A program made the translations under genes and the position numbers. From Hirudo medicinalis (Eukaryota > Annelida > Clitellata > Hirudinida > Hirudinidae): a stretch of DNA of 19,404 bases. The notes under the pieces are model-generated. The model saw nothing but the letters and a program-made list of their open reading frames with translations, did not search any database and was not told the DNA's origin. Below are positions 1-10,976 of the stretch, one piece after another (position 1 is the stretch's first letter; every line of letters begins with the position of its first letter). The stretch is taken from the NCBI GenBank assembly GCA_011800805.1, contig MPNW01000709.1:32501-51904 (forward strand), given 5' to 3'.

Positions 1-75
1 GGTCCACATTGTTAATCACAATCATTATTTATTTATTTATTTATTTATTACAATTAATGATTAAATATTCATCAG

Positions 76-1480
76 GAAAATCGTCGGCACTCTGACGGCA
101 CGGACGGCCATGACGTCAATAGCGGGTGGCAAGAAAGGCGTCAAGATAAAGGACGTCATAGACAGAAATTTCAGATCTGTTCGCTTCATTTTCTGTTTAT
201 TTTTGCATTTTATATTTATGCATTTAATTTCAAATTTTATCTAAATCATTGACTCTCAACAATAATGGAAATATTTCTATTTATTATTACTATTATTATT
301 TTTATTACTATTATTGATGCTATTATTATTGTTATTATTATTATTATTAGTGGTAGTGGTAGTGGTAGTAGTAGTAGTAGTAGTAGTAGTGGCAGCAGCA
401 GTAGCAGCAGCATTATTATAGATTATGGCTTGTAGTGATTTATTTAAAAGGTCTTAATCCTCACTTAATCCCCCTCCAGCTGCTGATCACCGACACTCTG
501 GGGAAACTTGAGAGTTACTTCGAGAACGACTCGCACGTCCTCATCTTCAAAATCGGTGTCACTCACTTTTGTTTGCATACAAAAATATGTCGAATCGTAA
601 TGATAAGACAATGTAACAATATTACAACGATGATGATGATGATGGTGATGATGATGGCGATGAATATGACGACGATGATGAAGATGATGATGATGATGAT
701 GATGAAGATGACGGCGATGAAGATGACTTAGACATCTTGCCAAACATCGGTCAAATATTGAGAAGTTTAACTATTCATTTGATATTTCAATCAAGCAGTA
801 TAACTACAAATTTACAAGAACATTTCTAAAAGTTTATTAGGCAAATTAAGCAATAATAATTATTAATTATCCAGCAATACGTTAACTACTCAAACTAATT
901 CTTGGTTATAACATTTTTACAAATCAGATCCAAAGACCAATTTGAAACATCTCTTGGGTTACCTGGCCCACATGGACTTGGCCCATTACATCTGCCACAA
1001 TAAGCCGTGACCCTGAACTTTGAAGATGTACAAAACAATAACACACTTACTTTTTTCTTAATTAAAATTTGACCTGACATTTAATACTAATTATCACAAA
1101 AATAAGTCATTATTGATTCGTTATCGGTTTTTTGAAATGTTGGAATCCTCACCAACAGTGCTTAAGATCAAAACAATTCGGAGAAATACAAAACATACAA
1201 TGTAGGAAATACAAAACATACAATGTAGGAAATACAAACAACACGACTTGCAGAGTGTCAAGAAAAAAACTGACAGGCAGATAGAAGGATGCAATGCTTG
1301 GAAAACAGACGATCGAAGGACCACGGTTTATTGAAATTGCACAGGAACCTGGAACGAGGTGATCGTGAAAATATTTAAACACACTTAACATGTGTAATTA
1401 TTAATTATTATTATTAATTAATAATTAATTAATTGAATGTCTGGTTGTTGATTGCAGGAAAGCAAATAAATCCTACTTAA
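76..1480 (+). CDS. 3' end of an unrecognised gene (three exons, partial)
   Basis: Exon 76-178 follows a CAG acceptor and reads KIVGTLTARTAMTSIAGGKK then GVKIKDVIDRNFRS. Exon 480-555 follows CCCCTCCAG and reads LLITDTLGKLESYFENDSHV then LIFKI plus one base. The acceptor GTTGTTGATTGCAG at 1457 has a matching phase and gives GKQINPT and a TAA at 1478-1480. Phases agree at both junctions, although the first donor (GTTCGC) is weak. The gene begins left of the window and converges on the CCDC78-like gene, the two stops being about 660 bases apart. I do not recognise the family; the peptide looks like an alpha-helical C-terminus. Confidence 0.45.
281..416. repeat. ATT, GTA/GTG and AGC compound array
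   Basis: ATT triplets pass into GGTAGT, AGT and then AGC triplets, between exons 76-178 and 480-555 of the left gene. Confidence 0.85.
626..726. repeat. GAT-rich trinucleotide array
   Basis: Imperfect GATGAT, GACGAC and GAAGAT triplets in the left gene's intron. They produce poly-Met, poly-Asp and poly-His false frames. Confidence 0.88.
1183..1239. repeat. 23-bp tandem repeat, 2.5 units
   Basis: Units at 1183-1205 and 1206-1228 both read GAAATACAAAACATACAATG followed by TAG; a partial third follows. Confidence 0.8.
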
Positions 1481-2140
1481 GTAAGAAACAACAAACGAAG
1501 CTCAAAAACTCAACAGTTTTAAATATAAATAGAAAAATATAAAATTTTAAGTGTAAAAGTAAAAATGCTAAAACAACACCAAAGGAATCGTGAATGTTAA
1601 TATTTTCAATTAACGTGCAAAAACAAATTTAATTACAGTTTTGTTGGAATGTTTCGCTAAGCAGAGAACAAACAGTCTTACACCCCGTAATTATTATTAA
1701 ACCCTGTAAGTCCACATTTGAACACAATTTGAATAGTTTCAACTGATAATTTTAAAACTCCAAAAACTCTTTAAAAATATCTTCAAAATATTTCCAATTG
1801 CAAACAATAAATCTCGTGAATAACGCCGAACACGTCTCCGATTGACCGCTCAAAAATTAAGCCAATGAAAGTCCTCGAGAGGTTGACAGAAATGAAATGA
1901 GATCGATGCCTTCGATGAAGTGTCGAAAAACAATGACAACATTCCAAAGTGTCCCGACTAAAAATTCACTTAAAACAAAAATAAAGCAAAAAGAAACAAT
2001 CCTAGAAATCTAAATAATTGATAACTTCAAAGATCTTATCATCAACATCATCGTCACCTTCGCCATCATTATCATGAACATCATCATCGTCATCATCATC
2101 ACCTTCGTCATCATCATCAACAACATCATCGTCACCGACA
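1481..2140. other. Convergent intergenic region / 3' UTRs
   Basis: Two stop codons face each other across this AT-rich stretch. Plus-strand AATAAA hexamers near 1466, 1806 and 1979 could serve the left-edge gene. An ATC-type microsatellite at about 2043-2140 runs up to the stop codon of the CCDC78-like gene. No coding exon was recognised. Confidence 0.4.
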
Positions 2141-3364
2141 TCAGTTGCACTCGTCAAATATCGAGGCCAGGCAAGAGTCTCCCTTCCTCTCCTTGAAAGG
2201 TTTGAACTTTGGCGGCGAGCAGGGTTCCCGACCCTGAGGGAAATCCGGAAGCTCGTTCCGGACGAAGTCGTCGCAAGGGAGGTCGTTTTGGAAGACGACT
2301 TTTCTGTTCCTCCTTGATTTTGTGGGAGGACTGCTGCATGGCTTCTTCTCGCTCTGAATCCTGGTGGAGTTGTTTTTAGTTAAAAAGTTAATTAACGTAA
2401 TAAATTAATCGGCTGATTAGTACTTGTTATCAATTGACGACTTCAACAAATATTTATAATTCTTATCCTCTCCTGCTGCTAAAGAGCGGTGCTCGTGTGT
2501 TTTTGTCCGATATTATTTTATGCTTCAATTTTTTTGTGTGTTCTTGCGTATCTGTTTTCATCTCATTAAACAATTTAAATGATCATCATCACCAACACCC
2601 CCATCATCATCATCATCATCACCACCACCACCACCATCATCATCATCATTCCCACTTTGCCAGTCCCCTGTTGATCCTCCTCTGAATATCCTCAATTTCT
2701 CTCCTGACGGAAGCATTCATGCTCAACAGTTTCTGCTTTCCGCTGTCGTTATTATCCCAGAGCTGATGAATGCAAAGTGAAGGACTGGTTGATATATCAA
2801 TTGGATAATCAATCAATCAATCAATCAATTCATTAATCAATCAATCAATCAGTCAACCAATTGTTAGATTTACGTATTAGTACATCATCAATTTATTAAT
2901 TGATGACCAGTTACATATAAAAACATAAAATTGTATTATTATTATTATTTTTATGAACGACAAAATTATGCGATTAAATTATTAAACTTCCTTCTTCTTT
3001 TTTTCATGTTATTTCACTCGTTTCGGAAATCAAACCTCTGGGTCTTCATAATCTTGATGGAGGGAGCTGCAACTGTCGGTGGACCCCGGCAGCTTCAAGT
3101 ACTCCTCTATGAGGCCGAGGTCGACGAGGTCAGCCCAGTTGTTCTGCTTGACCTGGGTGTAGATGTCCCTGAAAAATATTTGGACGTGTGAAACGTCATA
3201 CCGTGCCAGGGAGAGGAGTGCAAACCTTAAAGTCATCTTTAAAGAGTTACAGCAGTGCTTCAATCAGTTGTTAATCTCTGCTCGACTAACTTTTCGAAAT
3301 GTTTTAATGTTTGTGAATGACTAAACGGTAACGGAAACAATATGACATAAATAATAATAATAAC

Positions 3365-3402
<38 letters not shown>

Positions 3403-6400
3403 TAATATACCCAAGTACGAGACATTCACGAACAAAAGGGCAATTAATCCATGTGATCATCCAAACATCGGAAACAATGACAAGCAATGATGAAGAAAAC
3501 TTTTCAAGGCGAACTTGTAGGCAGCCAGCAGCCTCTCGTGCTTGGACATGATTTCCTGGTACCTCTCCTTGTATGCCGAAGCCATGCCGGACAGCTGCTT
3601 CTCCCTCTCCAGGTAGCACGACTTCATGTCGTCGAGGGCAACTTGGAGACCGTTCGGGTAAGACGACCTGCAACCCTATCGGACGAAAGTAATCCTGCTA
3701 ATGTTAGTGATGACATTGTCAGAGAACAAAGGGGACTAAGGATGGTTTTAATGGCACACCTACGTCATATCGACAATATTTTAATAGTACAATTTTTTCA
3801 GCATTTATATCAGCAGAATTTTTTATATGTATTATTTTTTTTATTACACTCATCATCATCATCATCATCATCACCATCATCATCACCATCGCCATCATCA
3901 TCATCCAACAGCATGGTGATGTGACTACAGGTCACAGCTGATTTTAAGCAAGATGATGAGAAACGGAGCTCACAAATTTCTCGTTGACATAGCACAGGAT
4001 CTTCATCTTGAACTTTTGGTTGACCTCCTTCAGATGACCTTGGAGCTGCTTTATCTCGAGCTCCTTGTAGAACTTCTCCTTATCCAGCATGTGTATCCTC
4101 TGGATGTAATGAGCGTTTTGTCATCGGTTGTTTTGATCGAGCATTGATTGGTCGATCAATCAATCAATCAATTACGTGCTCATCAATTAATCAATTATCG
4201 AATGAAAGAACGTGCAAATGAAAGAGTGGATTGACGGATGAACTCACAGAGGTGAACTTGGAAATTCGTTTCTCGAGGTCCCTGTTCGTCTGCTTCGAGC
4301 CGATCAATTCCTGATTGAGACTGTTACTGTATCGATGCAATTACATCATAATAACTATCATCACCACCATCATCACCATCATCATCATCATCATCATCAT
4401 CACCATCATCATTAATCATTACCAGATCATTAAATGTAGATTGAAATTGAATTATGTTTGTTTATCTTCCAATATTAAAACCTTTAATGGATTGGTTTTG
4501 CACAAAATTGTGAACGTCATATTCTTAATTTACGACCGATAAATATTTGCAACGACAAACGGGTCCATTCGTCTGTCGACATTTAAACATTAAAGGTTAA
4601 TTAATCCACTCGAACTCGTTATAATATTTTAATTTCTAAAATGCACAAATGAATTCGTTAACATGTGGTCCTGAAGATTCCGTTGTATTTTTTCGTGGGT
4701 GGTGATCGGCACCGTGGACCCCCCGTCGAAGCATTTCGTCGGGCACGAAGGGGCCTGATCGGGAGGCAACACGAATGCTAATTACGCTAGTCATAATAAC
4801 CAAGACGTTTTAAAGCAATTCCAGTTAATTAATAACTTTAAGATATTTAATAAATGTGCAATTTAATTATATTATATTATCATTAATATTGAATAATATT
4901 AAGTATTATTGTAATATGATTATCTTATTATTATTAACTAATTGATCAATGAATATCACCAACACATTTTAGAGATTCTTCTTTTATGTTGGAGAGCTGT
5001 GAGGAAGCATCCTGAATAGAGGCAGACGAGACATTTATCTTCGCACGCAAAGTCGCATTAAAAATTATTCACAAATGAAACTTTGAGGCATTGTTGGTCA
5101 TCAATTTTAATTACTCTTCTTCATCTTCTTCATCTTCTTCTTCTTATTATTATTATATCTTCTTATTAAAAAATAATATGAATAATATATTTATAATATA
5201 TATTATANGGATGGATGGATGGATGGATGGATGGATGGATGGATGAATGGATGGATGGATGGATGGATGGATGAATGGATGGACGGATGGATGGATGCAT
5301 GGATGGATGAATGGATGGATGGATGAATGAATGTTTGGATTGACGGGTACATTACATGGAGATAGTTGGATGGAAGGATGAATAGATAGATGGATGGGTG
5401 GATGGCTAGATGGATTTGTATATGTAAACTATGTAAAAATTCAATCTTGTATTTTCTTCTGAAATATACCAACTTAACTCAATTTATGGGGAATTCTAAT
5501 TTCGATTTATCTTCAGAAATATTTTATTTTTTTCAAATTTGATTTTAAAACATTTAAAAATAAAATTCAAACCTTTCGACTCCTCACCTTGTTGGATAAC
5601 CTCGTACAATAACGATTCACTTCGAGAGAATCGTCTCTATCGGCAATCTTTCCATCTGGAAAAGAAAAAGTACTTCTATCAGTACAATAAAACTGTGAGT
5701 GTACTGACATTAGAAAAAGTACTTCTACCAGCACAACACACTGTACGTGTACTAACATTAGAAAAAGTACTTCTATCAGTATACTACACTGTATGTGTTT
5801 TGACATTGTTGTTGCTGTTCTCTGTACGCGACAGTACATACAGTACTAAAGGGATGATTATCGAAGTTGTACTTTGTTACGTAACTGATATTAGGACAGC
5901 GAATTTTGAATAACATGCATTTGAAATGATAAATGAATTCTAATGAACAAATTTTATGTAATAAAAAAAAGCTTAAATAGAACTTATTAAGTAATACTTA
6001 TTAAATAGTACAAAATATTTAATTAAACAAGATACCGTATTTAAAATCATTAAACATATTAAATCTATATATTAATATTTAATAATACAATATTACCGAG
6101 CAGTACAGATGAACTGCCGATCCTAGAAACAGTACAACCGGTACAACAAGTGCAGTCTTAAGTACAAACATCTTCGCCGTTTATATTGCAATGTAACAAT
6201 CCAGTAACAAACCATTGAGAGAGAAATCCACTTTGCATCCCTCTGTGCATGTTTAGGAGACTTTTGCGACAAAACGTAAATGTTTTTTTTTTCTGGAATT
6301 ATGTTTTGTTGTTGTGTTCAACAAAGATTACTTTGTATTTTGCATTATCGATTTGTTTTTTTTTGTTTTGTTTCTGTTTTGCTGGCGTTTGGCTTTTTTG

Positions 6401-7579
6401 AAGCATAAAGAAATGTTTTTGATCGACAAAATGGGATGAAGACTTTTGAAGGCCACAAATCAATAATGCACTATTTGTTCATCTGTTGCTTTACTTTATT
6501 ATTATTGTCGTCGTCGTCATCCTCATCACCGTCATCGTCGTAGTCGTCGTCGTAGTCGTCGTCGTCGTCCTCCTCCTCCTCCTCCTCCTCATCATCATCA
6601 TCATCGTCGTCGTCGTCGTCATCATCAACATCATCATCATCATTTGAATATATCGAGCGAGCGACAAATTATGATTTCGTTAACATACAATGATAATAAT
6701 AATCTCCAATTTTATTATCAAATAATAACATCGCATCTCTGCTTCTCGGAGAAGAATTATTGTTGTTGTTATTAACATTAACATCGTCGGACACGCTCCA
6801 CTTGATCGGTGTCGTCCACGAAGTCATCGAAGCGTGACGAGAATGTGGCATGCAATTGGAGAAAAAGAATTTCTAAAGTCAGTGTCCTCGTCTGGCAACT
6901 ACTATCAGGCTTTATCCAAGTGACGCTAGAACCTCACGCCTACATGTACACAAGAGGCCAATCCAAAGATCATTTCTTGACGCACAATGTAAATGTACTT
7001 CATTTATATAGCGCCATTCTTCAGGTCAGCAGAAGCGCTTTTTGTTAAAAATTTTATGTAGCGCTAATTCCCAAAGGCGCTTTCGGCAGTTCAGGCTGGG
7101 TTTCGAACACGACACATTACGACCGTTCCCATTATCGTCGCATGCAGGAATGAGACCCGTTCGGCCAGCCTGCATGCCACAATAATCTGACATTTGACTA
7201 ATTACATTTTTACGCCTTTAAATTGATTACCAAGTTCAAGTACATTTTTAAAGTACAAGGAATGTACAGATGTACAAGTATTAAAAATGTAGGATGTGTG
7301 TTATAATATATTTATACCAATTTTCCTTCAAATGCAATTCACACCGTCGAACCCAATTTGTAAATCTAATTATAACTTTTGTTATAATTAATATAGTTAT
7401 AATTATAATAATAATAATTATTATTATTAATGGACGAAGTAATTACGAACCAATGAATAATCGCATTAATAATAATTACAAATACGTAAATAATTCTACG
7501 AATAATATTTTAGTAATTTTTATAAAATTCACATTTTAATTAGTTACGAACTCTGACCAGTTCACCGACCAACATGTTC

Positions 7580-7621
<42 letters not shown>

Positions 7622-10600
7622 AATAATAATAATATTAATAATAATAATAATAAATATGGCCCAAACTTCTTCTTGTGCAACCAATTCTACAGTCGACAGG
7701 TGTGTAACTGAAGAAACAGAACCATTAAAAAAATATTTTCACCTTCAAATACTTCAGTTATTAGCAACTTTGGACGTAACGTATTCTTACAGCCGGCTGC
7801 TATCTCCGGTAGTCACGGCCGTTGTAGTCGGTGTGGCCGTGGCAGCCGGAGTAGCAGCGGCAGCTGGAGTAGCAGTGGCAGCAGGAGTAGCAGTGGCAGC
7901 CGGAATAGCAGTGGCGGCTGGAGTAGCAGTGGCAGCCGGAGTAGCAGTGGCAGCCGGAATAGCAGTTGCAGCTGGAGTAGTCGTGGAGTAGAACAATGGA
8001 AGGCCCTTTTAGGGAGTCGATTAATCACGTCAGTGGATGGCGTATGTTTTATTTTTGCTCGGTTACAAATCATCTTCTGCTTCGTAAAGGTTCGTCGAAA
8101 TTTTCGAGCAGACCAAACAAGCCACGCCGAGCTGCTCTTTTCCATATAACCTTGTGATGGATGGATGGATGGATGGATGGATTGACAGTCAGTGGAAGGA
8201 GAAATCCTAGAAAGAAAAACTTAAGCGATCCGGGAAAGTGGATACTCCGCTATACCTTACAATAATCTAACTGAAACTGTTAACCCCAAACCTAGCCCCA
8301 TACCCTTAACCTGAAACCGTTAACCCTATCCCTAACCCTGAAATTGTTAGCCCTATCCCTGACCATAGCCCTGTTTGACCTTAATACTGACCCAAAAGAA
8401 GAGTCGCTCTACCCCCTCTACATAACGCCTCCCTACGCCTCCAGCTATCCTTGGCATCTGAATTGCTTTACCTTCATCGTATTACCAGCCGTCAACTTCT
8501 CAATTCACACGTTATCGAAGCCCATCTTGTCCAGGGGGCATTCCCTCCCAATGCTTGGCACTTGGTCAGCATTCAATTTATCACCCACCCGTCGGTTATA
8601 TCGCTCGACCTTGGAACTAGGTCACTCACGTCTTTCTTGAGTAACTTAATCCACATCGTAGCGACGATGTCTATCTCCTCTTTTTCCAGGAATCGAACCC
8701 CGGGCCGTAAACTGCGATCGCCCGGCTGTATCGTGTTCGATCTCTAGGGAGGGATAGATTACTTGATAAGGAGGTGGAATGCAATGGATGGGAGGGTGTT
8801 CAGTCATCCGTGACCGGTGCGGCGTATCCTCTGACAATTACTCTTTTGGTAATGTCCACCTTGGCTTACTGGGGTTTTTTTTGCATGGTTGTCATCCATG
8901 GTTTAAGTATTGTAACTCTGAAAGATGACGTTGACTGCTTATTTCTACCTCGTTAAGGAGTTGTTGATGATGACGATGATGATGTTGATGATGACGATGA
9001 TGCTGATGATGACGATGACGATGATGATGATGACGACGCGTTGCTTTTGTTGTAAAAATAATGTAACATTGTACTTCTCGTTGGCCAAGGTAAGTTCTTG
9101 AATACTTAGATGCCCGGAATTCCTGGTTCCTAAGATTTCCATCGATTGAATCATCTGTTTATCCATCCATTCATCCATCCATCCATCCATCCATCCATCC
9201 ATCCATCCATCCATCCATTCATTCATTCATTCATTCATCGCTAGCCAATTCGACATCCGGCGCTAGTCTTGAGTGTTTGTTAGCTATGTAGTGGTTGTAT
9301 TTTATGGCCCTCAAGTAGTTTTAGCAGTCGTCGTAAATCTTACTCCAACAAGTTTTCTGCTTGTTTGCCCTGCCTTCACTCATTCTGGCTTCTCCTCCGA
9401 TCCGTCCGTCCATCTTCCCTCCCCATCATCATCATCGTCATCGTCATCATCATCGTCATCATCCTCTTCTTCATTCCACCCAAACTTTTTTCTCCAGCCA
9501 CGAATTTTACTCCGTTTGCAGCTCTAGCTACGGTCGCGTTTCCTTCCAGATTTCCTTTTCGCCTATTCCATCGCCTGCCTCTCTGACTTTGCGTCCTTGT
9601 CCGATCCTCTCTGACTTTGCGTCCTTGTCCGATCCTCCCGATTCCAGCGTTAATTCGATAATGCGAACGGAGCCCACAAATGCAGTTTATCTTCACTTTT
9701 CCACGGGCTCACTCGTCTTTCCAGGAAAAGCGTCGTCATGCCTCTCACCTCTTCCTTGCCGGATCTCTCCGCTTCTCACGGGCAAATTCAGAGCCTTTTT
9801 CGGGAGCTCAGACATAGCTATTCTCATTTCTGCTCGATCATTCATCCACCCATCTGTTCTTCTACATTCATTCATCATCCGTCCATCCATCATATTAATT
9901 ATGTTGTGAATTAATAACAATTTGAGAATAGCATTGGTTGAAAAATGAAGTTGAAATAATACATTTTGACATAATTATTACATATTCGTATCACAAGGCA
10001 TATTTTATCATGATACAGTCTGGATTGCACCAAACTGAAATGCTAAGTCGTGTGACTTGAATGACCCCAACTTTTTTTATTGCCTAGTTATTTGAATAAA
10101 AATGTGCTGGATTTACAATAAAATTGGTAAAGTGGTTCATTAAATAATAATATAATATAATGTCTGTGAATTGTTGTCGATTATTATTGTCATTACCTAA
10201 TGCATCAATCAATGAATGGTTAATTAATCGAACAATGATTAATTAGTAATAATTAATTAATTACACAGAGGATGTGGGACATCTCGTCGACCAGCTCCCT
10301 CAGTCGACCGGAGACGCTGGTCGCATTGGTGCACGGGAAGTCGATGATGTTCTGGAGCTCCAACTTCTGCTGCTCCAACCTCTCCACCTGGAAAAGAAGT
10401 TCAACATCTATATCATAAAACAGAAAATACATGCATGTGTCTGTGTCTCCCAAGAACTCCTCTCAAACAACACTAATAATAATAATAACAACAACAACAG
10501 TAATAATAAAAATAAAAATAATAATAATAAAAACAAACAACAAATGCAACATCATAAAAACACATCAATAACATGACAGACCTGTGCCTTGAAGATCCTC

Positions 10601-10937
10601 GTCAGTTCCTCGTGCCTGGACGTGACCTCCTCCAGCTTGCGACTGATCTCCTCCCAGTCCCTCTCCAGGACGAAGTTCTTCTGCTTCTCCATGCTCAGGA
10701 GGGCAGAGTTCCTCTCGACTTCCTGCTCGAGGCTCTTCATCCGACACTCGAGTTGCTTCTTGTCGACATAGTACTGGTGACGGATGTCGCCCCGCTCTTC
10801 GCAGAGCTTCTCATTCTCGAAGCGAAGATTGCTCACCATGTCCATCATCTTCGAGGACGTGTTAGTTGTTGTTGTTGTTGTTGTTGTTGTTATAATGTAT
10901 TAATTGGTGTGTTGGTTTGTTAGCTAGTTAATTTGTT

Positions 10938-10976
<39 letters not shown>

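Larger units (their letters stand above)
556..1457 (+). other. Intron of the left-edge gene
   Basis: It contains a GAT-rich microsatellite at 626-726 that creates Met/Asp-rich and His-rich false frames on both strands, and a 23-bp unit repeated 2.5 times at 1183-1239. A minus-strand segment at about 961-1022 with acceptor- and donor-like edges could encode RVTAYCGRCNGPSPCGPG. I cannot tie it to either gene. Confidence 0.35.
2141..3675 (-). other. Conserved CCDC78 C-terminal block and unique tail (exons 18-21)
   Basis: Exon 18 encodes [20 protein letters not shown], followed by [14 protein letters not shown]. Human CCDC78 has the same pattern, with a basic residue, EQQL, AxxY-KRL, and RRHEELLVAYR. 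Exon 19 ([20 protein letters not shown]), exon 20 ([18 protein letters not shown]) and the basic, proline-containing exon 21 finish the protein, which ends SIFDECN with a TGA at 2141-2143. The exon 20/21 junction splits a Lys codon (AA|G), which fixes the frame of exon 21. Confidence 0.75.
5656..10266 (-). other. 4.6-kb intron 12 of the CCDC78-like gene
   Basis: This is about eight times longer than the next longest intron of the gene. The flanking exons agree in phase (T|AT). It holds a SINE, the 48-bp, 28-bp and 18-bp tandem repeats, a C-rich telomere-like repeat, GGAT/ATCC, GAT and CAA/TAA microsatellites, and a coding-like 90-base block at 6783-6872. A pyrimidine-rich stretch at 9300-9900 gives long open frames on the plus strand but shows no recognisable protein. 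Confidence 0.6.

Noticed and set aside
435..743. Met/Asp-rich and His-rich frames on opposite strands
   Set aside because: The 3' half is the GAT array and the 5' half is exon 480-555 read through its donor.
2154..2339. Minus-strand frame [20 protein letters not shown]
   Set aside because: It is the wrong frame of exon 21; the split Lys codon at the exon 20/21 junction fixes the other frame.
5209..5420. CRISPR-like regular repeats
   Set aside because: The units are four-base microsatellites with no spacers, in an animal genome.
5203..5472. Minus-strand Ile-His-Pro-Ser repeat frame
   Set aside because: It is a translation of the GGAT array.
7656..7991. 111-residue plus-strand frame ending in GVAVAA repeats
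   Set aside because: Two thirds of it is an 18-bp minisatellite that stays open in several frames on both strands, and the remainder shows no known domain.
8344..8747. Two overlapping 98-residue plus-strand frames
   Set aside because: They overlap in different frames inside a region that looks like a diverged repeat with a tRNA-like box B on the other strand.
9361..9909. 182-residue plus-strand frame
   Set aside because: The sequence is pyrimidine-rich, includes an ATC microsatellite and an exact 28-bp duplication, has overlapping open frames on both strands, and lies inside an intron of the CCDC78-like gene.
10573..10923. 116-residue plus-strand frame rich in Leu and Val
   Set aside because: It is the antisense shadow of coiled-coil exon 11; a Glu/Lys-rich coil read backwards gives Leu-rich peptide.
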